Source: Harmonia axyridis (taxonomy: Eukaryota; Arthropoda; Insecta; Coleoptera; Coccinellidae). Taken from it: a DNA stretch of 64,000 nt. Of this stretch, positions 1-11,951 are shown one piece after another. Position 1 is the stretch's first letter, and each line of letters begins with the position of its first letter. A program made the translations under genes and the position numbers. The notes below the pieces were generated by a model that ran no database searches, was not told the DNA's origin, and saw only the letters and a list, made by a program, of their open reading frames with translations. Location of the stretch: NCBI RefSeq assembly GCF_914767665.1, contig NC_059503.1, positions 62,328,352-62,392,351 on the forward strand, given 5' to 3'.

Positions 1-55
1 TGACACTTGACATGTTACATCCGGTTTCAAGCTGCATTATACAATTAGAATAAAT

Positions 56-305
56 AACTAGTAAGCCCATAGATCTACCTTGTAGGTAGATCAATAAATC
101 CTGTGGATCAATAAAGCCCATAGATCCACATTGCCCATAGATCAACGTTGCCCATAGATCCACATTGTCCATAGATCTACCTTGTAGATAGATCAAAATT
201 GCTCAAGATCTACCTTGTAGGTATATCAATGTTGCCCATAGATCTACCTTGTAGGTAGATCAATGTTGCTCATAGATCTACCTTGTAGGTAGATCAATGT
301 AGATT
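56..305. repeat. Palindromic tandem repeat, unit about 34 bp
   Basis: About seven degenerate units of roughly 34 bp, each built around CCCATAGATC and ending near TCAATGTTG. Several units contain the self-complementary stretch GATCTACCTTGTAGGTAGATC or variants of it, so single units can form a short hairpin. The first units are more diverged than the last three. No coding potential is seen. It may be a microsatellite-like expansion inside an older transposon end. Confidence 0.8.
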
Positions 306-1081
306 CACAGGGAGGGCCTATTAGGCGTTTATGAAAAACTAATCATAATTTTGAGCTGAATATTTGCATAATGAGGTTTGAGACAATGGTTTTTCTCCCT
401 AAACTATTTTTAGATCTTCCTGTTATATCGGAAACAGACTATTACTTCCTCATTTCAAATGGCACACCCAGTGTATTATTGCATCATCAGACAGCTTTTT
501 TTACGACAATGTCGTCAATTTGCCATAACTTGGGTAAAAACTCAATGGTTCATGAGTTAATGGGATTCTTATGAAAAAAAGTATGGCGATGAGGTTTCAC
601 TTTTTTCAGTATTCGGCAGAAAAAGCTTTTTCGAGAAAATGTTCTTCTTTCACGATTCTGCAAATACGTATTATTATAAGACTGTTCGCGGTTTGGTCTT
701 AAGATGTACAGGGTGTTCATAAAAAGATCATGAACTTGGACAATCCAAATTCATCAAAATTTTCAAATTAGAAGCTATATTTTATATTATTGCAGTCGAT
801 TCTACGTAGAAAAATAGTGGGGGTTACTTGAGCAAACCCTATACCTAAAATGAATACTTTATGAGTTATCCAGGAGGAACCTTAAATGAGGAAAAACCGC
901 AATTCCTCACTGTGTGGAATAATCTGTGGCACAGGAACACAAAAAGAAACTAAAATTCGATGTTTGGATAACTAAATTTAACATTTCATGAATTTCATTT
1001 CTGTAACAATATTTACTTATGGTTCAGAACTCCTGACATAATATAATGGTTAAATAATTGAAATTCAGATTTCTCTCACAA
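306..1081. other. No gene seen; one transposon-end-like site
   Basis: AT-rich sequence downstream of the OBP gene. A TA followed by CAGGGTGTTCATAAAA at 707-724 resembles the left end of the CAGGGTG-type elements found elsewhere in the window. No matching right end was found. The short ORF at 371-574 has no recognisable features. Confidence 0.5.
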
Positions 1082-1087
1082 TTTATT
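1082..1087 (-). promoter_or_regulatory. Poly(A) signal AATAAA of the OBP gene
   Basis: TTTATT on the plus strand reads AATAAA on the minus strand, about 16 bp past the OBP stop codon. The spacing suits a short 3' UTR. It supports the minus-strand gene call. Confidence 0.6.
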
Positions 1088-1102
1088 TCCATATTTATAT
1101 TT

Positions 1103-1384
1103 TTAATCAAAACATTGTATGAACAATCTTATCTCCTTACTATCGTAAACTTGGGGAAGTTCTTTCAAACATCTCACGATTCGTTCGGTTTCTGAGTTCA
1201 GTTTCTCCCTATATCTCTTCTCTAGAACTTTTCCATTTTCTTGAATGTAGTTCTCCTTGATTTCCACGCATTTGATATAGTAGAGGAGGGGATCAGATAA
1301 GCTCCTCACGTTGGTAAAGTTGGCCTCCCTGACTTCCCGCAAAGAAACCTTCGTTTCGGACAGGCATTTTACATGGAATTTTTT
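1103..1384 (-). CDS. OBP last exon (Minus-C domain)
   Basis: Begins after a pyrimidine-rich TTCTATCCTAG acceptor; an in-frame TAG directly upstream rules out an extension in this frame. It encodes 93 residues starting KKFHVKC. It contains all four cysteines and the hydrophobic and charged alternation typical of OBP helices. Ends QCFD and stop. Confidence 0.75.
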   Translation of the reverse strand, partial: KKFHVKCLSETKVSLREVREANFTNVRSLSDPLLYYIKCVEIKENYIQENGKVLEKRYREKLNSETERIVRCLKELPQVYDSKEIRLFIQCFD

Positions 1385-4280
1385 CTAGGATAGAATTGAA
1401 GTGGTTTTAGACTAAGCATACTCAAATTTTATAAGACAATCGGGAATAATTCAATCATGTTGTTTTATTTCTGACATTATTGTACTCAAATTATTCTTTC
1501 GTATAGTTCCAGGAGAGTAGATTCTGGCACTCTTTTTCCTACTGAAAAAATGTGGATAATTCTTTATAAAAATCCATTATTTCACAGAATATCTTGAACC
1601 TAAGCTCACCATCCTTAATAAAATTATCAAAGATGAGTTACTTTGAAAATGTCAATGATGTACTTAATCAATTGAACCTACCAGATTGATTTCAGAAATA
1701 CGCGTTTTCAAATTTTTCATTTCTTTCGAAGAATGAATTTTTTTTTAATTCAATTCTTTAAATTTTTACTTTCAAAATACTTAGATCTGGTTCTCGAGTC
1801 GGGATATTTAATGCCGTATAGCAATGAACTTTTATAAATGATTGTTATATTTAATTTCGTTTTATTCTATTAATTTTTATAGCCAAAGCTATTATAGGTA
1901 AGTAGTTCTCTAGAAAAGTACTTGACAATAAAATTACGAATTCTTTCGATTTTTGAATTGTACAGGGTGGGCAAATTTCGATGTTTTAGCACTACAACTT
2001 TTAAACCAAAGGAGATAGACGAAATCTGATACCCCATTCTCGGTCTCTTTTTCTGAGAAACTAACAAAGGTAGTAATCATTTTTGGCCACCTTCTTTTGT
2101 TTTCGAGTTATAAGCGAAAATTGGAAAAATGGCGATATCGAAAAACATTCATATCTCCGCTAAAACTGATGATAGAGCTCTGAAATTAAAACATTATACA
2201 GGCACTTTTTTACGTAGAATCCAGTGGCGTACTTGTCTTTTCAAAAGGGTCTTTAATTACGAAGCTATGACCCAAAGTTATGTTTTTTCAAATGGGAACA
2301 CTAAATTTCTGTGCCATTTTTTGAGAGCTTATATTTTCCTGATTTCAAAAATATATAACATCGTATGGTTTGTCAAAATAAATAGCAGAAAATGGTCGAA
2401 AACAATTTTTTACCTATGAGTCTCAATATTTTTATGGTTTGAACTGTTGATGAGCACAGAAAAATTGAGCTTCCTATAAGTGAAAAGTCCTTCCGTCAAT
2501 CTGATTATTTCTATGCTTCTTACTAATTTCTACAAAATTCGAATCTAGATATATTTTATAAAAATAGTTTCGAAAGTTTAAATGAACTCGGAGAAAATTT
2601 CCTAGGTTGCTTGAACACAGTTTCAAATATTCATCTATGGCATTCGGTGCGAAATATCAAGAAGATGTGTCGACTGTGCATTGTCCAAATGTTGTCACTA
2701 TTAGGTTAAATATTATTTCTTGTTTGTTCCCTTCGTAATTTCATTGTTGCGTTGTTTCATATGCTATTTAAAATGGATTGGTACGTATGTATTTATTCTG
2801 GAGACCTATGAAAATAATCTTTTGATACATCCATCTCATTACAACTTTTTCGATTAAAATATTCGATCTTGTAGATCTTTTCGTTATTTCCAAATCAATT
2901 TTTAGATAAAAATTTTATAAAATTTATCTAAATTCGAATTTTGTAGAAATTAGTAAAAGCATAGAAATAATCAGATTGACGGAAAGACACAGAGCTCAAT
3001 TTTTCTGTGTTCATCAACAGTTGAAACCATAGAAATATTGAGACTCTTCGGTAGAAAATGGATTTTGACCATTTTCTGCTATTTATTTTGATACAAACCA
3101 AACGATGTTATATATTTTTGAAATCAGGGAAAATCAAGCTTTTAAAAAATGGCACAGAAATCTAGTGTTCTCATTTGAAAAAACATAACTTTGAGTCATA
3201 GCTTCGTAATTAAAGACCATTTTGAAAAGACAAGTACGCCACTGGATTCTACGTTGAAAAGTGCCTGTATAATGTTTTAATTCCAGAGCTCTATCATCAG
3301 TATAAGCGGAGATATGAATGTTTTTCGATATCGCCATTTTTCCAATTTTCGCTTATAACTCGAAAACAAAAGAAGGTGGCCAAAAATGAATACTACCCTT
3401 GTTAATTTCTCAGAAAAAGAGACCGAGAATGGGGTATCATATTTTGTCTATCTCCTCTGGTTTAAAAGTTGTAGTGCTAAAACATCGAAAGTTGCCCACC
3501 CTGTACATATACCAAAAAGTAAATTGTATTATTTCTTTCATTAGGTTTATTCTGATTGAAAATAACGAATGAAAAGAGCTAGAAAACTGAAATCTTTATA
3601 GGGTGGGCTATGATCGTGAGCCGCGGTCAAGTTCATTTGCAGAATAAAACCGGCTGTAAAGATTACATACAATTCTTCGGAACTTCATTTTCCTGATGAT
3701 TTCAAAACATCTTGATTTGATCTGAACATAAAAAGTTGCTTTAATGAAAAAATTCAACCTTCACGCAGAATTTCAAGTTAATCACGTTACCGGAATCAAA
3801 AGAAAGTTACTCAATATTTCCATTTCCGTTGGGATTTTGCAGGTAGGTATGAAATAACAATTTCAAATTTCGAGTAAAATTTTCACCAGGGTAGTCATGA
3901 AAAATTCGAAATGAATATCGCAAAAACTCATTCGATCTTGTTGAAAAATGAGGAACATTTTCTCCTGGAACTCTTTGGAAAGTTCAAAAATGTTAATGAT
4001 AAAAATATATAATCTGTTCGAACTTTTGGACGTGTTGATTTTCCAAACCAACAATATAGCGATGAATATTTTCTTGAAAAAGAAGGAATAATGCTACAAA
4101 TTCCTGAATATATAAATCATTCAGATATCACACAAGAATATTCACAGAAAAACACTTAAACCAACTACCTACATAAAAATTTAAAATTGGTTGAGTAGTT
4201 CAAAAACGATTAACACTTACTTCCAAAGAGGAACTCGCAAAAGTTACACAAATTAACAACAATGCAAAACGGAAGAACAT
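1103..4280 (-). CDS. Minus-C odorant-binding protein gene (spliced)
   Basis: Predicted small secreted carrier of hydrophobic ligands in chemosensory lymph or other fluids. Exon 1 (4221-4280) encodes a 20-residue hydrophobic signal peptide ending at a perfect GAA|GTAAGT donor. The last exon (1103-1384) follows a TCCTAG acceptor and encodes 93 residues. Both are phase 0 and can join directly to give 113 residues. The last exon has four cysteines: C1 in KCLSE, 31 residues to KCVEI, 32 to VRCLK, 18 to the terminal QCFD. That is the Minus-C pattern, in which classical C2 and C5 are absent. Only about ten mature residues precede C1, shorter than usual, so a small middle exon may be missed in the 2.8-kb intron. 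That intron carries a foldback transposon (1963-3503). AATAAA lies just past the stop. The family call is by cysteine spacing and the NGKV-type motif, without a database search. Confidence 0.72.
1963..3503. mobile_element. Foldback element, CAGGGTGGG ends, TA-flanked
   Basis: Two arms of about 600 bp in inverted orientation: 1963 to about 2600 and about 2930 to 3503, around a centre of about 300 bp. The ends read CAGGGTGGGCAA and TTGCCCACCCTG with TA on each side, as expected for insertion at TA. Arm ORFs at 2129-2419 (+) and 3134-3337 (-) are mirror copies of the same non-homologous reading frame, not a gene. It lies wholly within the OBP intron. Confidence 0.85.
3504..4214 (-). other. 5' half of OBP intron, no clear exon
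   Basis: AT-rich intronic DNA between the exon-1 donor and the foldback element. A stretch near 3863-4000 reads openly on the minus strand (contains KEFQEKMF) and was considered as a middle OBP exon, but it has no convincing paired splice sites. Confidence 0.4.
4221..4280 (-). CDS. OBP exon 1, signal peptide
   Basis: ATG then a hydrophobic core (FALLLICVTF) and a small-residue cleavage region (ASSS), followed by a consensus donor GTAAGT in phase 0. A TATAAATA lies at 4310-4317, only about 30 bp upstream of the ATG. If that is the core promoter the 5' UTR would be only a few bases, so its role is uncertain. Confidence 0.65.
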
Positions 4281-4317
4281 AGCTGGGCGGAAAATGGCGT
4301 TGACTGATCTATTTATA

Positions 4318-5080
4318 AAAATTTTCTCCTGATGTATGGGGCATTTATAAGTGACGCAAGTTTGATAGGAAACGTTTAGCATGCTCAGAGGATGTAAATA
4401 AATAATTTGCCAATGAATGAAATATGTGTTATATCATTATGTCTATGTTAAAAAAGAACGGAGTTGAGCCGTGCGATAATTATATTGCATGTCAAATTTA
4501 ATTTTAGAGATTTCCAATGTTAGTATCTATTCATTATAATACAGAAGGTTATAATTGAGGGCTCCTCTTTGTTGCTGAATTATTTGAATTGATTAATGGA
4601 CTTCATATTTCGTCAAGGGATTGCCAAAATGACTCATTTCTTTTAATTTACTTTCATACATATCCCAATTTTTAGAAAAATAAAACAAACATATAAGATT
4701 TAAAATGAAGGGCTTAACTGAAAAGCATTGACGTGAAATCAATTGCTTTATGTGATTTTATCGTATTAATTCAATATTTTTTTAATGCTTCTCATGAACC
4801 TCCAAATCATTAAGAAAGGGCAAGTTTAACACTAAGATTCATTATTATCTATTTTAATCCATAATATGATGATACTTGAAGATGATATATGCCGGTGAAA
4901 TGAAAAAAAAAATAATATCGAAATTGAATAACTCAGAACCGTAAGAGCTATAGACTTTGCTCTAAACATATAACATAAAATGCCATGGTTTTAGGATTCT
5001 GGGGTGATTAGTGTGAATTAAAGTATAATTTTCATAGAATGTCCACTGTGAATTCGAAAAACTTCATATTCAGAGGAATA
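4318..5080. other. Intergenic, nothing recognised
   Basis: AT-rich spacer between the OBP gene and the first Tc1-like element. No ORF, RNA gene or repeat was recognised. Confidence 0.5.
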
Positions 5081-5341
5081 CACTGCGCAAAAAAATTAAC
5101 GCACATTATGGAAATCTCAAATTTATTCTACAACTGAAGGTGTTCTCAATGATAATTATTTTTATCAGAATTATGCATGCATATGTTATCCACTTTCAAC
5201 GCTTTTCTTCAATACAGATGTTTTTTTCCCAGCAGGAATAAAAAAAGATGAGATTATCAGATTTTGAATGTATTGGCTCCATTCTGAAAATTGTAGTGAT
5301 CAATAGTTTTTCTTTCGTTTGATTTTCTACACTCGATCGCT

Positions 5342-5810
5342 ATGCAACGCGAAACACGCAATTTGACCCAAGAGGAATATGCCCAAGCGGTAATTTTGCG
5401 AGAAATATAGATATATATATATATATATATATAGATATATAAGGAACATTCTTGAAGAGCATGTAGTGCCATTTGCCCCATACCTTGGTGAAAATTTCAT
5501 TTTTATGGACGATAATGCCAGACCCCATCGTGCGCGCATCGTTCAGGAGTACCTTGAAGAGGTTGAAGTCTCTCCAATGGAATGGCCAGCAAGAAGTCCA
5601 GATCTCAATCCGATTGATCAGGTTTGGGACAACCTCAATAGAAGGCTGAGAAGTTCAGAAAATCATCCAGCTACTCTTAATGACTTAGGAATCCAACTCA
5701 GAGAAATCTGGGAAGGATTAGATCAGAACATTTTAAGATCACTCATTTTGAGTATGAACCGTTGTTGCCGAGCTGTAATTAACGCAAGGGGTGGAAATAC
5801 CAAGTATTAA
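5342..5810 (+). pseudogene. Tc1-like transposase, central deletion
   Basis: The start matches the copy-B protein for about 20 residues (MQRETRNLTQEE), then runs into the AT repeat. It resumes at about 5460 with the ILEEHVVPFAPY part and reads to a normal C-terminus (NARGGNTKY). The resumed part keeps the second catalytic Asp (DDNARPH), but at the DD34E glutamate position it has Asp (PIDQVWD). The DNA-binding HTH domains and the first catalytic Asp are deleted, so it is non-functional. Confidence 0.9.
5405..5443. repeat. (AT)n microsatellite at deletion junction
   Basis: About 17 alternating AT steps with GATA interruptions, sitting exactly where copy A lost its transposase centre. Confidence 0.9.
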
Positions 5811-6015
5811 ATCACTTATCAGCATTCCAGTATTTTGAAAATTGTTTATTTCTCTTCATTCACATAAGATTCGATGAAATCCTGAATTTTTCTTCCATTT
5901 GTTTCGTTCAAAACCTTCCCGAGAGAACATAAAAAATAAGTTATAGTGTCAATGTAGAGTTAACTTTCATTAAAATTGAGATTTTTAGAATGTGCGTTAA
6001 TCTTTCTGCGCAGTG

Positions 6016-6534
6016 TATTTTAATCTTTTTTGGAACAAATTTCATGAGGAAACGGAAAAGTTCTCGAAAATAAAAAATGCATGCTTGAATAATTTCAAAA
6101 TATCCATAACCTATCGGCATCGAATCACGAAAAGTACAAATCTGAATTCGAATCATTCTTTTTGTTCAAATGTAGAAATTGCCCTAAAATAAATGATGCG
6201 TCTTCTTGTTATGATCGAATGAAAACTTCTTTTGAACAGCCGACAAAACGAATTTCAATACTGGCGAATTTCCGGATTTTGCCCATTAACAATCTTCTGT
6301 TACTAAAATATTGGGTAACTTCGTCGATATTCTGGTTGCATATTTTATGATTATGGAGACACGATCAATATGAGATTTTGCAAAGAACTTGAAATTGTTA
6401 ATTTTGACCGTTACGAAATTTGATCTTTATCGAATACGTAATTTTGAAGCTATCAGGAAAACATTTCGAATGGTGGAATTTACGTATTACCTATTCTGAA
6501 AAAATTCTAGGTTTTTTCGTTCCACAGTGATATA
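6016..6534. other. Spacer between Tc1-like copies
   Basis: AT-rich DNA separating two copies of the same Tc1 family in opposite orientation. Short open frames on both strands show no recognisable domain. Confidence 0.5.
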
Positions 6535-8050
6535 CACTGCGCAAAAAAATTAACGCACATTCTGAAAATCTCAATTTTAATGAAAGTTCTACATTGACTT
6601 TATAACTTATTTTTTATGTTCTCTCGGGAAGGTTTTGAACTAAACAAGACACATTAAATGGAAGAAAACTTCAGGATTTCACCAAATCTTATTTGAAAGA
6701 AGAGAAATAAACAATTTTCAAAATACTGGAATGCTGATAAGTGATTTAATACTTGGTATTTCCACCCCTTGCGTTAATTACAGCTCGGCAACGACGGTTC
6801 ATACTCAAAATGAGTGATCTTAAAATGTTCTGATCTAATCCTTCCCAGATTTCTCTGAGTTGGATTCGTAAGTCCTAAACTGGATGATTTTCTGAATTTC
6901 TCAGCCTTCTATTGAGGTTGTCCCAAACCTGCTCAATCGGATTGAGATCGGGACTTCTTGCTGGCCATTCCAGTCGAGAGACTTCAACCTCTTCAAGGTA
7001 CTCCTGAACGATGCGCGCACGATGGGGTCTGGCATTATCGTCTATAAAAATGAAATTTTCACCAATGTATGGGGCAAATGGCACCACATGCTCTTCAAGA
7101 ATTTTCCTTATATACCTATCCGCATTCATAGTTCCATTATCAACGACCACTAGGTCTGTGCGAGCAGTCAATGATATTCCTCCCCATACCTTAATCGATC
7201 CTCCCCCGAAACCAGTAGTATTCAGGAAATTGCACTTAGCATATCTTTCATGTGGACGTCTGTATACAAGGGAACGTCGATCACAATGGTAGAGGCAGAA
7301 TCTAGACTCATCTGTGAAGAGAACTCTTTCCCAATCAGCCTCTTCCCAATGGATATGCTCTCTCGCAAAATCCAAACACGCCTTTCGATGGGCTGGGGTA
7401 AGAGCTGGGCCTCTTGCCGCGACACGAGGCCTTAAATCATATTCTCTGAGGCGATTTCTTATTGTCTGAGTGCTAATTTGCACCCCATGAGTTTGCTCAA
7501 GCTGATTTTGAAGGAGGCGAGCGGTTGCAAACCGTTGTCTCAACGAAGAAACTCTCAAGAAACGTTCTTGAATGGCAGTTGTTACCCGTGGTCTACCCTG
7601 TCCTGGTCTTCGGACATTCATACCTGTCTCCCTGAATCGCTGCAACATTCTGGACACACTTGTTTGGGAAACTCCAAACCTTTCTGCAATTCTTGTGTAT
7701 GTCCACCCTTCTTCTCGCAAAACTACCGCTTGGGCACATTCCTCTTGGGTCAAATTGCGTGTTTCGCGTTGCATAGCGATCGAGTGTAGAAAATCAAACG
7801 AAAGAAAAACTATTGATCACTAGAATCGATCGAGAACAACTGATTTCAGAATGGAGCCATTACATTCAAAATCTGATAATCTCATCTTTTTTTATTCCTG
7901 CTGGGAAACACATTTGTATTGAAGAAAAACGTTGAAAGGGGATAACATATGCACGCATAATTCTAATAAAAATAATTATCAATGAGAACACCTTCAGTTG
8001 TAGAATAAATTTGAGATTTCCATAATGTGCGTTAATTTTTTTGCGCAGTG
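6535..8050 (-). mobile_element. Tc1-like element, copy B, near full length
   Basis: About 1516 bp, TA-flanked, with inverted ends CACTGCGCAAAA on each side and longer related subterminal regions. It is the best-preserved of the three copies and encodes 299 residues of transposase before a premature stop. Orientation is opposite to copy A, 0.5 kb away. Confidence 0.94.
6875..7774 (-). pseudogene. Tc1-like DD34E transposase, C-terminally truncated
   Basis: Cut-and-paste transposase of the IS630/Tc1/mariner superfamily. The N-terminus has two HTH segments (about 10-55 with RIAERFGVSQ, and about 60-115). The catalytic core has Asp in FTDESRF, Asp in IDDNARPH, and Glu in NPIEQVW with 34 residues between the last two: the DD34E signature. 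The ORF stops after ENHPV because a 6-bp deletion creates a TAG. The following codons still match the other copies, so about 45 C-terminal residues are lost. All three catalytic residues remain. Start is the ATG of MQRETRN, shared by all copies. Confidence 0.92.
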
Positions 8051-8928
8051 TAGATTATAGACAGACAGAAATGAATTCGACCACGGATTCGTCCTCAAGA
8101 GAACCTGGTTGTTTTAGACATTTACCGGATAAACATTCTGAAACATTGACATTGTGTCGAAATAATTAAATGTCTTGTTTGAGAAACGAGCGCTCAAAAG
8201 CCAACAAAGTTCAACCAAAATCTTGATATACGCATATTGAAAAAGTCGCTGCCATAATTATCGTTCTATTTCGTTTATAATTCGAATTCCCAAGTTCCCA
8301 AAGAATTAGCCAATTTCTAACAAAACTTCATGAGTGATTCAGACCTGGTAAATTTTCCTAAGACTCGATATAACATTACTTGAAAATGAATTGGGTAAAT
8401 TCTGCAATATAACGAACGGTATGAAAGTTCAGCGTTACATAACGAAATTGGTCAATATATCTCTTGACGAATACGTCCTAAAATTCTTCTCGACCTCGTT
8501 TTTCATTCGGGTTTTTATATTGCAATTTATTGCCTGCTGATTCAATTGAATCATCCATCTTTTTTCGACGAAATCTTATTCATGCATGATGAACACTTTC
8601 GCATCTCGGATTGCCATTGTTGAATGGAGCAAGACAGTCAAACATTAGCACGTAATCACGAAAACATTCAAGTCGTGAATGAGAAGTTTAGGAGATAATG
8701 GAAATTAATTCAAACAATCAGAATAGAGGTTGGTTCGTGTATTTACAAGATAATTATTTTTATGATCAGTTTTAGTGTATATATCATAGTAGTATATAGA
8801 ATAGACGAATTATCGAAAAACAGAATTTTAAAATTGTTGTCATATTACAAATCGCGTATGCAGAATCACGATCTGGATGAAATCTATAGAGTCTGTTCCT
8901 TTTCGAACTAACATACAAAAATGAACAT
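8051..8928. other. Spacer, nothing recognised
   Basis: AT-rich non-coding DNA between Tc1-like copy B and a small hairpin. No ORF of note. Confidence 0.5.
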
Positions 8929-8971
8929 CTGCTTTTTGGACACCCTTGAACCTAGGGTGTCCAAAAAGCAG
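8929..8971. repeat. Perfect 17-bp hairpin
   Basis: CTGCTTTTTGGACACCC and its exact reverse complement are separated by 9 bp. The inner arms contain GGGTGTCC, similar to the ends of the CAGGGTGTCCC-type elements. It may be a minimal remnant of one. Confidence 0.85.
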
Positions 8972-9004
8972 CTATAGCTCATAAAAGCACGTTGAAAGAC
9001 TACA

Positions 9005-10060
9005 CAGTATTAATCAGGTTTCGTAAAAATCATTCAAAAATTCATCAGCTGGTACGAATAACGTAAAATATTGAGGAGCAAATGAACCTCTCTACAGATA
9101 CCGGAGCCATTTTCTTGGATATAGAAAAGGCATTTGATAAAATGTGGCATCAGGGTCTGATTTACAAAATGAAGTTGATGAAATTTCCAATCAAACTTAC
9201 GAGATTGATACAATTGTACCTGGCAAATAGAAAATTTAGGGTGAATGTCGACAGTACCAGGTCAACGATTAGAGAAATAGAAGCCGGAGTTCCCCAAGGA
9301 TCGGTGATAGGACCGCTGCTGTTCAACTTATATATGGCAGACATACCGAAAATGAATAAATGCAAGAGTTTGCAGATGACACTGCCGTATACTATCACAG
9401 TAGAATGGGGAAAACAATCACTAGGCAGCTACAGATAGACCTAGATACACTGATGGAATACTTCAAGAAATGGAGATTCAAAGTGAACACATCGAAAACA
9501 GTTGCAATCTACTTCGGAGGAACAACAGTAAAGAAAGAGAAAGCAGGAAACGTCAAAATAGAAAACCAGAGGATAGAATGGAAAAAAGGGGCAAAATATA
9601 TGGGAGTAATACTGGATGAAAGAATGAATTTTAACAAACAGATAGAAGAAAACAGAAAAAAGACAAGTCAATTGCACGGCAGATTGTACCCACTGCTCAA
9701 CCCTAGAAGTAAACTTTCTTTAGAAAACAAGCTGAAGATAATAAAAATAGTGCTAATACCAAGCATTACGTATGCAGGAGTTACCTGGTACAATACGAAG
9801 GACAATAATAATGATCAGTTGCAAAGTACGCTAAATTCAGTAATAAGAACAGCGGTTGGCGCCCCATGGTATATAACTAACCAATAAATCAGAGAAGAAC
9901 TGAAAATTGAAACTACTGAAGAAATAGTCAATAAACAAAGAAAGAAGACAATAGAGACTCTGAAAGAGCACGAGAATAAGGAATTAAGAAAGATAATACA
10001 AATCAAAGCGAGGAAGACCGATGAGAGGAAATACCTCTTTCAAAGAACTAAATAGAAGAA
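9005..10060 (+). pseudogene. Jockey-like LINE reverse transcriptase, frameshifted
   Basis: Non-LTR reverse transcriptase fragment. Recognisable pieces in order: HQLVRIT (with a following stop), FLDIEKAFDKMWH, GVPQGSVIGPLLFNLY, then after a +1 shift at about 9358 the active-site box FADDTAVYY. The thumb region YMGVILDERMNF and the connection region up to VGAPWYITNQ and stop at 9887 follow. A charged tail continues past that stop to about 10060. The 5' part (endonuclease, fingers) is absent, the usual 5' truncation. A related 3' tail occurs at 24000-24290. Confidence 0.88.
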
Positions 10061-11950
10061 AAAAGTGACATGAAGTAGGGAGGAAAGCCTTCCTATCAGA
10101 CAACAGCAAAAAATAGAAAAAAGAAATTAGAGGCGAAGGGAATGTAAATTCCGGACCTTAAACAAAAAGAAGATCTGAGCAGTATTAATCATGAAATTCA
10201 TTGCACCCTATATGAATTATGGTTATAATTTTTCAATTTAATGTCACTCAAATGTGTTCAAGTAGTGTTCACACTATGGAAATTAGAAGCTCTAATTTTT
10301 TACATTTATCCGTTGAATTCTTCAATGGACTGTGGGTTGACCCACTTTCAAAATATCCCTAAACAAACATACTTTGTGAATAGGTGCCATTCCCTTCAAA
10401 ACAAAAAAAGACTAGCAGAACTCAAAAATATTGAGGCTTCAAAAAATTTCATGTTTGAGAATAGGCAATGTGCATATGCATATATCCAGAGAACCAGAAA
10501 ATCTCCTCCTGAAAAGAGGAAGCAGAAGGTTATTCTATTTCAATTATAAACACCGGCAAAATAAGGGGAACGGACGAAATTCAAATGAAGCTTGTATTTC
10601 ATTTTCTTTCGAACCCTTCAGCGGATTTTTGAAATTTTTTTTTCGAATTTTAGATTGATTGGGAATATAACTGTTTAGATACCGCCCTCAGTTACTGCAT
10701 ATTTTTGTTGGATACAGAGGTGAACAAAAATAATGAAAAGTAAGTGTTTATTCTGAACACCCTGTGGAGTGAATAGTTTACCGACGAGAATGAACACAGA
10801 GATGTTACTTCATTTTTGCTGAACATTTCCACTTTGTCAATTGCGACATCTTAATTTTTAAAGAATTTACAGCACTTGAGAGGTTAACAAATTGTGAAAA
10901 AATCCATTGACAACCTGCGGTAGGAATTCCCTACATCACTTCTCAAGTGTGTAAACAATGTCGTCAAGTTATTGAATTCTGATAGCCTTGAGCTATTTTC
11001 GAGATGAAATATTTCTTAGCGGAAGTATCAATTTTGTAGAAATTCGGAAAAAGTGCAAGCTCGTATTTTAATTATTTAATGCTATATTGGTGTGTAAACT
11101 TAATTTTCGAGAAGAAGCCACCTGATAATGTAGCATGTACGTAACATAATAATTAATTTAAAATGAACTGTTGGTGATTACTGTTATTGTCCACGAGGTA
11201 TGAAGCTCATTATTTCATTGAGGAAGATATTATAGGAAGACGTTCCCACTCGTATTATTCAACCAGGTTTGAAATGATCAGTTGTCAAACATAAATCTAA
11301 ATGTTATAGCTCCAGAATTATATCTTCATTTTGGGAGCTTGTTACCCGAACAGAAAGCGATATAAATTATTTAAGATTACGAATTCGTGGTCGAATTTAA
11401 TTTCCTTGAAATCCGCTTCAACTTCGTTCATAAGCAAAAAAATTGAAAAAATAAAATAAATAATAAAAAAAATTGAAAATAATTTGAAAATTCAAAAATA
11501 AATTTCAAATTAGTATGTTGCATAACAATTTCAATCTTGAAAAATTTTCTGTTTATTACACCACGATAACCAGAGAAAATTCAAAGAAGAGTATCGGAAA
11601 TATAGTCAATATATCATCGGCAATAGAATATAGATCATTGTGCGAAATCAGAACCAGAAATCAGAAAATTCAAATATAATTAAAAAAAAAAATCTAAAAT
11701 TTCAGTGACAAATTTCATGTGAATATCTCCTACCTCTTAGGCACCAGAATCATTGAAAATGAAAGCAGAATATCGAAAAAATTACTAGACGTTTTAGTGA
11801 TCCGACTAGGTTGAAATTTAATTCATATATTGAAAATAATCACTTGAATGTTCATGCAGATTTTCAAGAAGATAGTTTCCTCAGTATCATTAATCTTGCT
11901 GAACTAACTGATATTTATGACATTATAAATCATATCTTGTATAAATATGT
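10061..11950. other. Non-coding, nothing firm
   Basis: Includes the probable 3' UTR of the LINE up to about 10150, then AT-rich DNA. The ORFs at 10241-10549 and 10431-10658 overlap and lack recognisable motifs. The segment 11440-11510 is A-rich and low in complexity. Confidence 0.45.
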
Positions 11951-11951
11951 A

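Larger units (their letters stand above)
5081..6015 (+). mobile_element. Tc1-like element, copy A, internally deleted
   Basis: TA-flanked ends CACTGCGCAAAA and TTTCTGCGCAGTG, shared with copies at 6535 and 60345. At about 935 bp it is some 580 bp shorter than those. The missing part is the middle of the transposase gene. The break is occupied by an (AT)n run, which points to repair or slippage at that site. Confidence 0.92.

Noticed and set aside
371..574. 67-codon ORF near window start
   Set aside because: No motif, AT-rich composition, no neighbouring signals.
2129..3337. Mirror ORFs of 96 and 67 codons with the same protein
   Set aside because: They are the two inverted arms of a foldback transposon, not duplicated genes.
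3863..4054. Candidate middle exon of the OBP gene
   Set aside because: No paired acceptor and donor giving a phase-0 insert; sequence does not resemble the OBP first helix clearly.
4310..4317. TATA box for the OBP gene
   Set aside because: Only about 30 bp upstream of the ATG, leaving almost no 5' UTR; left as a remark only.
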